Notes: generated by a model from the sequence alone, not told the origin. Positions 44,642 through 54,274 are shown, numbered from the stretch's first letter. The stretch is 64,000 nucleotides of DNA from Nannocystis sp. RBIL2 (GCF_026626745.1 NZ_JAPNJW010000002.1:4798151-4862150); one strand, 5' to 3'. Translations and numbers: made by a program.

Positions 44642-44896
44642 ATGCCGTACTTCGACTCGACGGCGATCCGGCGGGCCGAGTACGAGCCGTCGACCCGAAC
44701 CATGACGATCTGGTTCGTCGGCAACGACGACCCCTACGATTATCCAGAAGTACCGTCCGCCGTCTTCGACGGGCTGTGCCGCGCCGGCTCGCAGGGGCAA
44801 TTTTTCAATGCTTGCATCCGCGACCTCTATCCCGGCCACCGCCGGTCTCGCCTGCGGCGCGCCGGCAAGAGACCCCACTCGAGGTCTCCGACCTGA
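44642..44896 (+). CDS. KTSC-domain protein
   Basis: 84 residues. MPYFDSTAIRRAEYEPSTRTMTIWFVG, then YDYPEVPSAVFDGLCRAGSQGQFFNACIRDLYP, is a complete KTSC domain, a small RNA- or nucleotide-related fold of unclear role named after its KTSC motif (here the Ser appears as RAGSQGQFFN). The last 18 residues are Arg/Ser-rich and probably a non-conserved tail read into intergenic DNA. GAGGGTGGAGG lies upstream as a ribosome site. Stands alone. Confidence 0.85.
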   Translation: MPYFDSTAIRRAEYEPSTRTMTIWFVGNDDPYDYPEVPSAVFDGLCRAGSQGQFFNACIRDLYPGHRRSRLRRAGKRPHSRSPT

Positions 44897-45091
44897 CCCG
44901 ACCGGGCTGGCGGCGAGCTGGCAGCAGTGCGCTGCTCGCCGGGACCCGCCGTGACGCGATGGACGCCCGCCGGTGTCCCACGCACCGCAGGGCACGTGAC
45001 GGCTCGCACGCGCCTGGCCGCAGGACCACGTCGAGGGAAGTTCCCCACTCGCTCCTGGCGGGGCCAAGATCGTCGCTCGACACCCCGACCC

Positions 45092-46039
45092 ATGAGAACT
45101 CCGACGATGTGCCTCGTGGTCGCGCTCGCCTCCGGCGGGTGCCGTAGCTCCGCGCCGCCCAGCCCTCCGGGCGAGGACGACCGGCTGGTGCGCGAGGCCG
45201 ACGTGGCGGTGAAGGAGGCGCAGCTCGGGTGGGAGCAGGCCGACGCGAAGGCCGAGCAGAGCCGGCAGGCCGCGCTCGCCGTGGGCGAAAGGATCGATGA
45301 ATTCGTGGCCAGGGCCAAGGCCGCCGAGGTCGAGCGGGTGAGGTACGCGGGCACGCTCGCGGCGGCCCGCGAGGCGGCCCGCGAATGCACCGTCACGCGA
45401 GAGCGCCTGCTCGAGCTCCACCGGACTCTGCTCGAGTACGTGTCCGACCCGCGGCGCGACGCCGCGATCGAGGGCCTCGAGGCCTGCCGCAAGCAGGCTG
45501 CGAACCCCAAGAAGGCTGACGTCCAGCGGGACAACGCCGCCATGCGTCAGGAGGTCGCGTCCGCGCTCGAGGAGGCCTTCGACCTCACGTATCCGGACCA
45601 GCGCGGCCACCTGGTCGCCACGGTCAAGGGTGACGTGCTCGACGTCGCCCTGCCCACCTTCTCGGCCTGGGACGCCCCACGCTCCCAGCGCGAGGTCGAG
45701 AAGTGGTGCGACAGCTTCCCGAACTTCACCTCGATCGCGCTGCACAACACGCACGGCACCTTCAAGTGCCGCGCGAAGGAGCAGCCCAGGGACTACGCCG
45801 CGCGAATGTTGCGAGCGTCCGGGCTCGCGGCGCCGTGGGTGCCGGCGCCGTCCGGTCAGAAGACGATGCCCTCCACCTCGAGCGACGGCGACCTCGCCGA
45901 ACTGAAGCGCCTGGGACGCGAGTTGGATGCAGCCATCGCCCAGTTCGAGGCCGACTCCCACGCGCTCCTGAACGCCCGGGCGCGCGCCGAGAAGGCGATC
46001 GAGCACTACGAGGAATTGCTCCGCCACCACTCGCGCTGA
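45092..46039 (+). CDS. Coiled-coil lipoprotein, unknown function
   Basis: 315 residues. N-terminus MRTPTMCLVVALASGGC gives a lipobox (ASGGC). Residues about 30-150 are long charged helices (READVAVKEAQLGWEQADAKAEQS, ARAKAAEVERVRYAG) predicted to form a coiled coil. The middle domain has two Cys (KWCDSFPNFTSIAL, FKCRAKE). The C-terminus is again helical (LKRLGRELDAAIAQFEADSHALL). Not recognised. Possibly periplasmic scaffolding. Confidence 0.75.
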   Translation: MRTPTMCLVVALASGGCRSSAPPSPPGEDDRLVREADVAVKEAQLGWEQADAKAEQSRQAALAVGERIDEFVARAKAAEVERVRYAGTLAAAREAARECTVTRERLLELHRTLLEYVSDPRRDAAIEGLEACRKQAANPKKADVQRDNAAMRQEVASALEEAFDLTYPDQRGHLVATVKGDVLDVALPTFSAWDAPRSQREVEKWCDSFPNFTSIALHNTHGTFKCRAKEQPRDYAARMLRASGLAAPWVPAPSGQKTMPSTSSDGDLAELKRLGRELDAAIAQFEADSHALLNARARAEKAIEHYEELLRHHSR

Positions 46040-46439
46040 CGTCGCGCGCCGCCGCGCTCTCCACCTCCGAACCGGAGCGGTGTGCTCGACCTCGGCCGAC
46101 GCCCCCCGTCCTCATCCTCCTTTCGCTCGTTCGCTTCGACCCCCGCATGCATCGGCGCCGCGAGGACGGCCGCGCCCGAACGGCGTTGAGCGGCCTCGAC
46201 GGCTCCATCGGCTCGCCAGGGACCGGCGTTCTCATTTTCTAAAACTGGTTTAAAAAGAACCGATCGTCGTGGCTCATCGGGTCCTGAAGACCACATTTTC
46301 GGGATATTTTTTAATACGTTGTAAAAAAACGCAATGCATTCTACCGTGCAGCGATGGTCCGATGGCGCGTCGATCGCTGACGTGATGCGCCGCTCCGTTC
46401 GCCCGCACCCATCACTCGCACCCCCTGAGGAGGCCCTCG
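46040..46439. other. Upstream region of the RoxA/B-like gene
   Basis: 400 bases without a gene. An AT-rich block at 46240-46335 (CTAAAACTGGTTTAAAAAG, TATTTTTTAATACG, GTAAAAAAACGC) stands out against the GC-rich background. It probably carries the promoter, or a boundary of transferred DNA. A Shine-Dalgarno (GAGGAGG, 46427-46433) ends the region. Confidence 0.5.
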
Positions 46440-48704
46440 ATGCTTCGACCGCAACCCACCGCATCACGATGTTCGCTCGCTCTCGCCGCGCTGCTGCTCC
46501 CCGCGCTCGCCTGCGGGGACACGCCGCCTGCCGAGAGCACCGGCACCGGCGATAGCGCCACCACCGACGCCACCACGGGAGGCGGCGGCGCCACCACCGA
46601 CGACGTCGTGCCGACCACCGGCGAGCCCACCAGCGGCGACCCCAGCAGCAGCGAAGGCAGCGATAGCAGCAGCAGCAGCGGGGGCGAGCCGGCCGGCTGC
46701 GACGCATCGAGCCCTTATTACGTCGAGCCCTACTTCGACCCGACCCCGCCGGCCCCCGACGCACTGTTGTGGAGCAGCCACGGCGGCTGGGCCCTGTGGG
46801 ACTTCTGCCAGTGCAAGCCGGACGACACCGTGCTGCCCGAGGACCCGCGCGCCATGGTGCAGCCGGGCGTCAGCGACGGCCGGGCCGTCGCCTTCAACGC
46901 CTTCTGGAAGAATTGCCACGTCGATCCGGAGCTCGTGAAGGAGGTCGGCGCGCCCAGGACCTGCGGCGAGCTGCGCGAGCGCGCCAAGCGGGGCAGCGCC
47001 CTGCTCACCCCGAGCTCGATCGGCTCCGGCGCGCTGTTCTCGGGCACCGAGCCGCAGGACATCTCGGCCGGCTTCGGCATCGCCACCTTCCCCGCGACCC
47101 AGTACAACAAGCTGTGGCAGATCTGGGGCTTCCAGACGCGGCCCGACAACTTCGATGAGTTGGTCTCGCAGCGCTACGGCGCGCCCTTCGGACCGACGCC
47201 GAACCCTTATCCCTTGCCCGGCGAGGATCCCAACCTCACCAGCGGCGGCTCGGGTCGACTCCCGCAATTCTTCACCCACTTGCGCGAGCCCGACGGCACC
47301 TGGACCGGCAAGATCGGCATCACCTGCCAGGGCTGCCACTCCGGCAGCATCGGCACCGCGGACGACGGCCCCGGCCTCGGCCTCATGCTCGGCAGCGGCA
47401 GCCCGCTCGCCGATCACAACCTCTTCCTCCGCGACATGCTCCCGCTCGGCTACCTCGCCTCGGCGGCCACCATCGCCAACCTGAACCGCACCCGCGGGGT
47501 CAACAACGCCAGCGACGTGAACCTCGCCTTCCTGTTCCCGGACGAGGAGGGGTACGACCTCCAGACCCTGTGGGGCGTGCTCACCTCCGGCTCGACCGCC
47601 GGCATGAACACGCCGTCGTGGTGGAACATGGGCCACCGCGCGCTGAAGTTCGTCGACGGCACCTTCCCGATGGACGCGCCGCGCGTCGACATGGTGTTCT
47701 ACACCCCGTTCTTCGGCCTCTTCGGCGGCATCCTCGGCCAGCTCAGCGAGTCTGGTCAGGACTGGATGCGCCAGCACGCCCCCGACGCCAACGACTGGAT
47801 CGTCACTCTCAAGGCGCCGAAGTACCCGTTTGCGATCGACGAGGGCCTGGCGGGCATCGGCGCGGTCTACTTTCATACGCTCGACCTGTGGGCGCCGGAG
47901 CGCAGTAACCCGATCAAGAACCCCAAGGCCGGCAACGGCTCGTGCTCGAGCTGCCACGGGGCGTACGCCCCGCGGTTCTTCAACGACCCGGCGTGGCTCG
48001 CCCGGCCGGAGCTCGAGGGCGTCGCCAGCTACATCACCCCGCTCGACGTCATCGGCACCGACCCCGTGCGCATGGAGACCAACAACGAGGCAGTGCAGGT
48101 CGCCGGCGCCAAGAACTTCTTCGGCTACCCCGAGACCGCGGGCACCGACCAGGACTGCGGCCCGCAGAACCGCGAGGACCTGCGCGGCGATCGTGAGCTC
48201 GGCTACCTCGCGCCGCCGCTCCACGGCGTGTGGGCCACCGCGCCGTACCTCCACAACGGCTCGGTGCCCAACGTCTGGGAGGTCCTGAAGCCCTCGGAGC
48301 GCAAGAACATCTGGCTGCGCCTGTCGACGCCGCCGCGGCCCGACCAGGCCGGCGACGTCGTCATGGGCTACGACACCAGCCTCACCGCCTACGACGCCGA
48401 GAAGATCGGCTGGTACTACCAGGAGATCGCCTGCGAGGCCGGTGTGGGCGTGACGCCGTACATCGATTGCACTCCCGGCAGCGACAACGACCCGCTGGCC
48501 CAGCTGCTCCTCAGCACGCTCTATTCGAACTTCATCGGCGTGTGGAACATCCTCTATCCGCCGATCCTCACCGAAGCACAGATGGAAGAGCGGAAGATCT
48601 ACAACACCCACATGCACGGCCAGGGCAACGAGGGCCACGAGTTCACGGCGGTGCTCACCGACGACGAACGCCTGGCGATCCTCGAGTACCTCAAGACCCT
48701 TTGA
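46440..48704 (+). CDS. RoxA/RoxB-like di-heme c-type cytochrome lipoprotein
   Basis: 754 residues. Lipoprotein signal (LLLPALAC) and a long Thr/Ser/Gly linker to about residue 82. The catalytic part carries two heme c sites, CQGCH (about 295) and CSSCH (about 501), and the late block GVWATAPYLHNGSVPNVWEVLKP typical of rubber-oxygenase (RoxA/RoxB/LcpK-unrelated) di-heme enzymes and their relatives. These cleave polyisoprene double bonds oxidatively outside the cell; many homologues have unknown substrates. Start fixed by GAGGAGG seven bases upstream. The lipid anchor differs from the freely secreted RoxA. Confidence 0.85.
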   Translation: MLRPQPTASRCSLALAALLLPALACGDTPPAESTGTGDSATTDATTGGGGATTDDVVPTTGEPTSGDPSSSEGSDSSSSSGGEPAGCDASSPYYVEPYFDPTPPAPDALLWSSHGGWALWDFCQCKPDDTVLPEDPRAMVQPGVSDGRAVAFNAFWKNCHVDPELVKEVGAPRTCGELRERAKRGSALLTPSSIGSGALFSGTEPQDISAGFGIATFPATQYNKLWQIWGFQTRPDNFDELVSQRYGAPFGPTPNPYPLPGEDPNLTSGGSGRLPQFFTHLREPDGTWTGKIGITCQGCHSGSIGTADDGPGLGLMLGSGSPLADHNLFLRDMLPLGYLASAATIANLNRTRGVNNASDVNLAFLFPDEEGYDLQTLWGVLTSGSTAGMNTPSWWNMGHRALKFVDGTFPMDAPRVDMVFYTPFFGLFGGILGQLSESGQDWMRQHAPDANDWIVTLKAPKYPFAIDEGLAGIGAVYFHTLDLWAPERSNPIKNPKAGNGSCSSCHGAYAPRFFNDPAWLARPELEGVASYITPLDVIGTDPVRMETNNEAVQVAGAKNFFGYPETAGTDQDCGPQNREDLRGDRELGYLAPPLHGVWATAPYLHNGSVPNVWEVLKPSERKNIWLRLSTPPRPDQAGDVVMGYDTSLTAYDAEKIGWYYQEIACEAGVGVTPYIDCTPGSDNDPLAQLLLSTLYSNFIGVWNILYPPILTEAQMEERKIYNTHMHGQGNEGHEFTAVLTDDERLAILEYLKTL

Positions 48705-48737
48705 GGCTGCCCTCGTGCGAGCGCGAGAGACCTGCTG

Positions 48738-49463
48738 TCACGGGGACTCGGGCGGGACGAGGCTCGCACAGGTCGCGCGGTAGCGGGGCAGGCGCTTGTC
48801 GGCGAACAGGTCGAACAGCGCCCCGCCCCGCGAGCGCTGGTCGAGGCGCATGTGATGCACATCGCCGGCCTTGAACCGCCGCACGCCCTTGCCTGGCCCG
48901 TCCCGGCAGCGCGCTGCCCCCATTTCGGGGCAGCTGTGCGCGACGTACAGCTCGCGCTCGCCGTAGGTCCCGTCGATCACGTCGATGATCTCGTAGCGCA
49001 TCACCACGACGATGTGCAGCACGCCGCAGCCTGCAGTGCTCTTCGGCTCGACCAGCCGTGCCACGACCGCGAGCTTGCGCGACGGCTCCGCTGCCGGCAC
49101 CGGTTCGGCCGGTGCGCTCTCCGGAGCAGGCGGCGGACTCGTCGGCGGCTCACTCGTCGGTATCGGCGGCGCCGGGGATTCACTCGTCGGTATCGGCGGT
49201 GCCTGCTCTTCGGGCATGCGTGCCGCGGCCTCGTGCGCGGGAGCCTCGGCGGGTCGCTCGGGCGCTGCCGCGGGCGTCGTCTCGGCCGGCTGCGACGCGC
49301 ACCCGATCGCGCCGAGGCTGAGGGACGAAGCCAGCGCGACACGTCCGAAGAGCGAAGCCCTGCGCGACCAGGGTATGCAACCAATCCCGGTCGCGCCCCC
49401 GGATGACCGAGAGCCTGGGCCGTGGCGCCGGTGGCTCCGCGTTGTCGAACGACCTGCGCTCAT
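48738..49463 (-). CDS. Putative lipoprotein with Pro-rich repeat linker
   Basis: 241 residues from ATG 49463, four bases after the upstream gene's stop. The start is uncertain: the signal core (RRASLFGRVALASSLSLGAIGC, lipobox) comes only about 35 residues in. A Pro/Ala/Glu linker includes the repeat PIPTSESPAP/PIPTSEPPTS. The C-terminal domain (KLAVVARLVEPKSTAGCGVLHIVVVMRYEIIDVI, LYVAHSCPEMG, KGVRRFKAGDVHHMRLDQ) is compact and has four Cys. It looks like a small beta-barrel fold. No family recognised. Confidence 0.65.
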   Translation of the reverse strand: MSAGRSTTRSHRRHGPGSRSSGGATGIGCIPWSRRASLFGRVALASSLSLGAIGCASQPAETTPAAAPERPAEAPAHEAAARMPEEQAPPIPTSESPAPPIPTSEPPTSPPPAPESAPAEPVPAAEPSRKLAVVARLVEPKSTAGCGVLHIVVVMRYEIIDVIDGTYGERELYVAHSCPEMGAARCRDGPGKGVRRFKAGDVHHMRLDQRSRGGALFDLFADKRLPRYRATCASLVPPESP

Positions 49464-49467
49464 GGGC

Positions 49468-50013
49468 CTACCACGGCTCCGCGACGAGCTGGAGCGCAAC
49501 GCCTGGCTGCGACAGGTCCCACGCCTCGCAGGCCTCGTTCGCGGCCCTGCGCTTGCAGCTCGCCTCGGGCTTGATCAGCGTGGTGCCACCGTCGCAGGGG
49601 ATCACGCTGTCCCCCTGGTGCGTGACGGGCTCGCTCCCTGCCGCGAGATGGACCTCCCCACAAAGCGGGAGCGCGGCGCGGAGATCGGCGGCCTTCGCAG
49701 CGCCGTCGAAGCGGACCTCGCCGATGCGAATGGCCTGTTGCGAGAGAGCGACCTCGATCGAGACGACCCTGTCCCTCGCGAAGACCGTTCGATAGGGCCC
49801 CACGATCCGCACCTCCGCGTCGCCGCCATTCGCAGGAGAAGCACGGAGCCCGAACTCGTCGACCTCGGCGTGGCTCATCCCCAGCTTCACTGGACCGATC
49901 GACACTCCCGGAACGAGGACCGGAATCTCCGCCTGCCCGGTCGAGGACCGCTCGCCGCAGCCGAACGCGAGCAGGGCGAGGGCGAGCCCGAGCCTGGATG
50001 CGAAATGGGTCAC
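49468..50013 (-). CDS. Putative lipoprotein, unknown function
   Basis: 181 residues from GTG 50013 (MTHFASRLGLALALLAFGC, lipobox AFGC); TACGTT lies six bases upstream, fitting the local leaderless pattern. The mature part starts VPGVSIGPVKLGMSHAEVDEFGL, a pattern seen in small secreted proteins with one SmpA/OmlA-like turn, and contains Cys in PLCGEV, IPCDGG, ASCKRR and EACEAW. Operon with the Pro-rich lipoprotein downstream. No firm family. Confidence 0.7.
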   Translation of the reverse strand: MTHFASRLGLALALLAFGCGERSSTGQAEIPVLVPGVSIGPVKLGMSHAEVDEFGLRASPANGGDAEVRIVGPYRTVFARDRVVSIEVALSQQAIRIGEVRFDGAAKAADLRAALPLCGEVHLAAGSEPVTHQGDSVIPCDGGTTLIKPEASCKRRAANEACEAWDLSQPGVALQLVAEPW

Positions 50014-50293
50014 CGGCCAAACGTAGCAGTCCGCCGCGCCCGCCAGGGACCCGTCGTGAGCAGGTCCGATCGCGCAGGGGCGGCGAAGCGTCGTCCTGCG
50101 TCCGTCGCTCCTCCGAACCGGCGACGCGCGGGATGGTGTTCGTCGCGGCCCCCGAGCGCGTCTCGACGCATCCGCTCGCGGGCATTTATGCGCGGTAGAC
50201 GTCGTCCTCGACAGCGAGCGGCGCGGAGCCAGCCACCTCCGAAATTCGCGGTCTGCGGCGGTCTCGGGTGGTACATCTATCGTCGGCGCGACC

Positions 50294-50764
50294 ATGCGAG
50301 ATTTCGCCGTTCATCGAGGCGTCACGGCGCCGCTGCTGGCGCTCGGGCTGATCTTCGCGGACACGCCGACGGCGCTCGCCCAGGGGGCTGCGCCCGTCAG
50401 CCGGGCCCACGAGCCCACGAGCCCGGAGACCGTCCAGATCGCCACCGAGCCGCCGCGTCGTCCGCGACGGCCGTTGCTCGATCCATCGAAGCGCGAGCTG
50501 AGGCAGGCGCGGGGGTTCCTCGCCGGCGGCATCGTCCTGACGACGCTGTGCGCGGTCGGCTTCGGCCTCGTCACCTATACGGTCGTCAAGGCCGGCGATC
50601 GATTGCAAGGGTCGGCCGGCGCCAACACGTTCACTGCCGGCGGGGCCATGCTGGCGTGCACGCTCATGTCGATCGCGGGGATCGGCATCGGCGCTAAGCG
50701 TCTGCGAGCGCTCAAGACTTCCGGGCGGATCGCGTGGACCGGCGGGCTCGGGTTGCGCTTCTAG
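50294..50764 (+). CDS. Small membrane protein with signal peptide
   Basis: 156 residues. A signal peptide (TAPLLALGLIFADTPTALAQ) is followed by a Pro/Arg-rich stretch (PPRRPRRPLLDPSKREL) and two hydrophobic helices (GFLAGGIVLTTLCAVGFGLVTY; GGAMLACTLMSIAGIGIGA). TATCGT lies ten bases before the ATG. Similar small two-helix proteins are common in this group. Function unknown. Confidence 0.7.
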   Translation: MRDFAVHRGVTAPLLALGLIFADTPTALAQGAAPVSRAHEPTSPETVQIATEPPRRPRRPLLDPSKRELRQARGFLAGGIVLTTLCAVGFGLVTYTVVKAGDRLQGSAGANTFTAGGAMLACTLMSIAGIGIGAKRLRALKTSGRIAWTGGLGLRF

Positions 50765-50914
50765 CAGGATGCTGAAGCAGGTCGAAGGACGCCGACGGCG
50801 GCGGCTCGTCGCTCCGCCGGCGACGCGCAGCGGTCGATCGGGCCGAGGTCGTCGTGCTGCTGACCCGCTGACGCGGCTTGACACGGCGGCCACCGCGTAG
50901 AACCGTCCTCGCGG

Positions 50915-51372
50915 ATGCCCGAATACCTCGCCGATTACGACAGGTTCGGATTGCCGCCCGACGAGGCGCTGCGGCGGGTGATCGCCCGCGCCGCCGCCGA
51001 TCCGCAATTCCTGGCCGACCTCGACGCCCTGTTCTTCAAGGTCCAACCGATGCTCGCCGAGCGCCTCGACTGCGAGGCGCCGCACTTCTTCGTCATGGCG
51101 CGGGACGGGGTCGGCAACGCGTGGGGCGTCTACGTCGACCCCGAGCTCGCCCCCACGCGCGGCACGCCGTGGGTGATGTGGGAGCACGAAGACGACGCGC
51201 TCAACTACGTCGCCGACGACACCGAGCAGTTCTTCGCGCGCTTGCTCGATTTTTGCGCATATCACCGCTGGTCGAGTGCGGGCTGCAGCTCGGCGTTCCC
51301 GGTGCAGGTCCGCCCGATCTGCTCGAGGCGCGACCCGTGGAGTGGCTGCCGCAGGGCCCGCTGTCGTCCTGA
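50915..51372 (+). pseudogene. SUKH-like hypothetical gene with probable frameshift
   Basis: From ATG 50915 (TAGAAC eleven bases before) the frame reads MPEYLADYDRFGLPPDEALR, then HFFVMARDGVGNAWGVYVDP and WVMWEHEDDALNYVADDTEQFFARLLDFCAYH, resembling SMI1/KNR4 (SUKH)-type proteins. After about 51250 this frame becomes Cys/Arg-rich nonsense to 51454. A neighbouring frame gives a normal tail (SPLVECGLQLGVPGAGPPDLLEA, then RPVEWLPQGPLSS) ending at 51372. A one-base change near the TTTTT at about 51252 would join them. Either a true frameshift or a sequence error. Confidence 0.6.
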
Positions 51373-51457
51373 CCGACGCTTCGAGCCAGGGGACGCGGTT
51401 CGCCGTCGCCCTCGACGAGCCGCCTCCACGCGCCGCACGCTCGTGTTAGGTTGAGAC

Positions 51458-51829
51458 ATGGACGACCTCCGTGCGTGGTTCGAAGCGGCCACGGCCGGCG
51501 GACGAGCGGCGCAACCGTCGGCCACATCGTTCCCGCTGGCCGCGACGCTCGCCGCCGAAGCGAGCATCCCCGGGGCAGTCGCCGAGGCCCGGGCGTTCTA
51601 CGCCGCGGCCTGCTTCGACTGGGGCGGGGCGTGGGTCCACCGCCAGCGGATCGGCTCCCGCGAGGTGTTCTTCGTGCATGTCGGCACCGACGGCGACGGC
51701 GGGTGGCTCGAGGTCTTCGACGACACCGGCGCCTTCTTGTTGGCCGCCTCGCTCGACGGCACCCGCCTCGTCTGGGAGCCGCGCGACGTGGCGCGGGCCC
51801 GAATCGAATCCGGCGAGCCCCCGCCCTGA
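51458..51829 (+). CDS. Hypothetical protein
   Basis: 123 residues, soluble. TTAGGT lies six bases before the ATG. Sequence blocks: YAAACFDWGGAWVHRQRIGSREVFFVHVGTDGDGGWLEVFDDTGAFLLAAS. The hydrophobic/polar alternation suggests a small beta-sheet fold. No family recognised. It directly follows the SUKH-like gene and may share its role. Confidence 0.65.
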   Translation: MDDLRAWFEAATAGGRAAQPSATSFPLAATLAAEASIPGAVAEARAFYAAACFDWGGAWVHRQRIGSREVFFVHVGTDGDGGWLEVFDDTGAFLLAASLDGTRLVWEPRDVARARIESGEPPP

Positions 51830-51868
51830 ATCGAGTGAACCGACGTCGTGCTCGGCTCGGGATGACCG

Positions 51869-52822
51869 TCAGCGACCGCGACGCGTCGCGGGGGATTGCG
51901 CTGCAGGTCGCGGTCGACGTGCGGTCGGTGGGTTTCGCGAGCTCGGGCTCGCGGCGAGCGTCGCGAGATGGAGGAGGGCGTCGGCGAGCTCGTGGTGGAG
52001 CTGCGCGTCGGGGATGCCGGCCTCGCGGAGCTGGCGGCGGGCGAACTTCGACGCGACCCACAGGGTCGGGCCGGGGCGCTCGGAGAACCAGCGAAACAGC
52101 GGGTAGAGCATGGTGCCCATGCCCTCGAAGTTGCGCATGTCGACGACGACGGGCTCGTCGTCGCCGGCGCTGAAGAAGAAGTCGCCGAGGACTCGCTCCT
52201 CGGAGCTCGAGAGGCGGCTGAAGATCTGCAGACGACGCGGAGAACCGCCGCGGTCGCGCAGGGGTGGCCCGAGGTCGAGGTAGCCGTGCAGCTGCTCGAG
52301 GGCCGTGCGCGCGGGGTCGTCCAGGACCTCGGTGGCGAGGCGGTGCAGGGTCGCGAAGTAGGCGTGCGCGGGCAGGCCGGCGTCAGGGCTCCACGCTTCG
52401 AAGCGCGCCGGCGGAGCGTCTGCGGTGGTGACTGCGACGCGGAGGCCGATGCCGTCGCAGCCGCGGCGGTCGTCGGGGACGGACAGGCCGGGCAGGTCGC
52501 GCGCGAGGTCGTGGCGCAGCTGCGCGACGCTTTCGGAGCCGAGGACCGCGCTGTGGTCGGAGTGCGGCGGAAGCACGAGGGCGACCAGCTCGGCGAGCTC
52601 GGCGGGCGAGCGGGCGTCACGCAGGTCGGCGTTGCCGGCGAGCGCGCCCCACAGGCTGTCGGTGAACACGCGGAGGTGGACGGTGGTCGCGTCGGGCAGG
52701 AGCTCGACGGTCAGGAGGCTCTCGCTGTGGAACGACGGCTGGAACAGGACCTGGTGGCGCTCGCCGCCCGCGGCGGGCGGCGAGGCGCCGACGAGGAGCG
52801 TCCCGAGGAGGTCGAACTTCAT
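51869..52822 (-). CDS. Hypothetical protein
   Basis: 317 residues, no signal peptide. TTAGGA is seven bases before the ATG. The sequence starts MKFDLLGTLLVGASPP and has IGLRVAVTTADAPPARFEAWSPDAG, DDEPVVVDMRNFEGMGTMLYPLFRWF (a STAS-like strand-helix rhythm) and a Pro/Arg-rich tail. The middle block VVVDMRNFEGMGTMLYPL could be a degenerate STAS domain. Not firmly assigned. Confidence 0.6.
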   Translation of the reverse strand: MKFDLLGTLLVGASPPAAGGERHQVLFQPSFHSESLLTVELLPDATTVHLRVFTDSLWGALAGNADLRDARSPAELAELVALVLPPHSDHSAVLGSESVAQLRHDLARDLPGLSVPDDRRGCDGIGLRVAVTTADAPPARFEAWSPDAGLPAHAYFATLHRLATEVLDDPARTALEQLHGYLDLGPPLRDRGGSPRRLQIFSRLSSSEERVLGDFFFSAGDDEPVVVDMRNFEGMGTMLYPLFRWFSERPGPTLWVASKFARRQLREAGIPDAQLHHELADALLHLATLAASPSSRNPPTARRPRPAAQSPATRRGR

Positions 52823-52885
52823 GGGTCGATCCTAAGACTTTCTCGACCTCGCGTCGCCGGGTCGAGGACGCTCGCCCCTGCGACC

Positions 52886-54274
52886 TCAGCCCTCCGGCGT
52901 CCCGACCACGTTCTTGAGCGCCCACCCCGTCATGTCCGAATACGTGTAGGGCCCCACCAGCCCGCCGACGAATTCGGCCGTGTGCGTCTCCGGGTCGAGC
53001 ACGTGCGCTCCGTTGGCGTCGGTGTCGACCATCCACACCTGCCCGTCGACGTCCACGCTGATCCCCGCCGGGTACTTCAGGTTCACCAGAGTCGCCGCGT
53101 CGATCAGCTCCACGAAGCTCGCCGAGTCGGTGTCCACGCGCAGGATGCCCTGTGACAGCGCCGCCACCCACAACTGGCCGTTCGCGTCCTCCTGCATCCC
53201 GCGGCTCAGCGACGTGTACTCGGGCGGCAGCGCCACGCTCGTCCAGCTCGCCGTCGACGGGTCGTAGCGCTGCAGCGAGCCCTGCCCGCCGACCCACGCG
53301 CGGCCGGCGTGATCGACGGTGAATCCGTACACCGTGAAGAACGACTGCTTCGGGTCGGGCACCGCGATGACTTCGTGACTCAGGTCGTCGTGACGCACGT
53401 GGACCAGCGGCCCGGTCGACCACGCCGCGCCCCAGAAGTCGTTGTTGGAATCGACCGCTCCGCCGTAGACCCCGAACCCGCCGTCGACCCCGGGCAGCGT
53501 CGTCGACGCCACGATCGTCCCGTCCGCGCCGCGCAGCAAGTACACCGTCGCGTTGCCCAGCGCGTCGGGAGCGCTGGTCCACACCTCCGGCTCGACGTGC
53601 GTCATGCAGCCGTCGCCGTCGATCACCGGCGTGCCCGACGTCCAGGCCGCCGGGCGCGACGCGAACCGCAGCGGCGTGTTCCACACCACACATTCGTCCT
53701 GCCCCCACGGCAGCACCTCGCTCGCGCCGGACGACGTCTCGATCGTCCCGCTGCCGTCGTGGTCGACGCAATCGGCGGCGCGGGCCACGATCTTGGTGAT
53801 GCTGCCGGCGCGGTTGACCACCGCCACGTCGCCGCGCAGGTTGACCGACGTGCGCGAGGGGTCGGGTCCGGGCTCCGGGCCGGTGCGGTAGCGACCGACC
53901 TCCGTCCGCGACTTCGTATCGATCTTCGACACCGTCCCCTCGGGCGAGTTGGCGATCCATATGAAGCTGAACTCGAGGTCGCCGCCCTGGCAGCCGACCG
54001 GCATGCCGAGGTCGGGCTGCGCGCCGAGGTCGAACTTCACCGCCGCAGTCGTCGCGCTCGAGCTCGAGGATGACGTCGAAGACATCGCGGCCTCCGTCGT
54101 CGCTGCGCCCGTGGTCCCGCTCGTCGTCGCCTCGGCGCCGGTGGTCTCGACCTCGGTCGTCGCGGCGGGCGGCCGGTGCGGCTCCGTGGCGCCGCCGACG
54201 CTGAGGCCGCTGCTGCTGCTCTGGCCGGCGTGGCATGCGAGGCACAGGACGGACGCGAAGGCGAGCGTGCGCAT
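52886..54274 (-). CDS. NHL/SMP-30-type beta-propeller lipoprotein
   Basis: 462 residues from ATG 54274 with GGAGG just upstream. A signal (MRTLAFASVLCLACHAG, lipobox LAC) and a Thr/Ser linker (about 20-90) precede a propeller-like domain. Recurring blocks are FIWIANSPEGTVSKIDTKSRTEVGRYRTGP, VDSNNDFWGAAWSTGPLVHV, YGFTVDHAGRAWVGGQGSLQRYD and ANGQLWVAALSQGILRVD, typical of Vgb/NHL-like repeats. One pair, ADCVDHDGSG and GQDECVVW, may form a disulfide. Probably surface attached; ligand unknown. Confidence 0.85.
   Translation of the reverse strand: MRTLAFASVLCLACHAGQSSSSGLSVGGATEPHRPPAATTEVETTGAEATTSGTTGAATTEAAMSSTSSSSSSATTAAVKFDLGAQPDLGMPVGCQGGDLEFSFIWIANSPEGTVSKIDTKSRTEVGRYRTGPEPGPDPSRTSVNLRGDVAVVNRAGSITKIVARAADCVDHDGSGTIETSSGASEVLPWGQDECVVWNTPLRFASRPAAWTSGTPVIDGDGCMTHVEPEVWTSAPDALGNATVYLLRGADGTIVASTTLPGVDGGFGVYGGAVDSNNDFWGAAWSTGPLVHVRHDDLSHEVIAVPDPKQSFFTVYGFTVDHAGRAWVGGQGSLQRYDPSTASWTSVALPPEYTSLSRGMQEDANGQLWVAALSQGILRVDTDSASFVELIDAATLVNLKYPAGISVDVDGQVWMVDTDANGAHVLDPETHTAEFVGGLVGPYTYSDMTGWALKNVVGTPEG

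Noticed and set aside
44298..44724. Short minus-strand open frames upstream of the KTSC gene
   Set aside because: No start context, no recognisable motif, and different frames give equally poor sequences.
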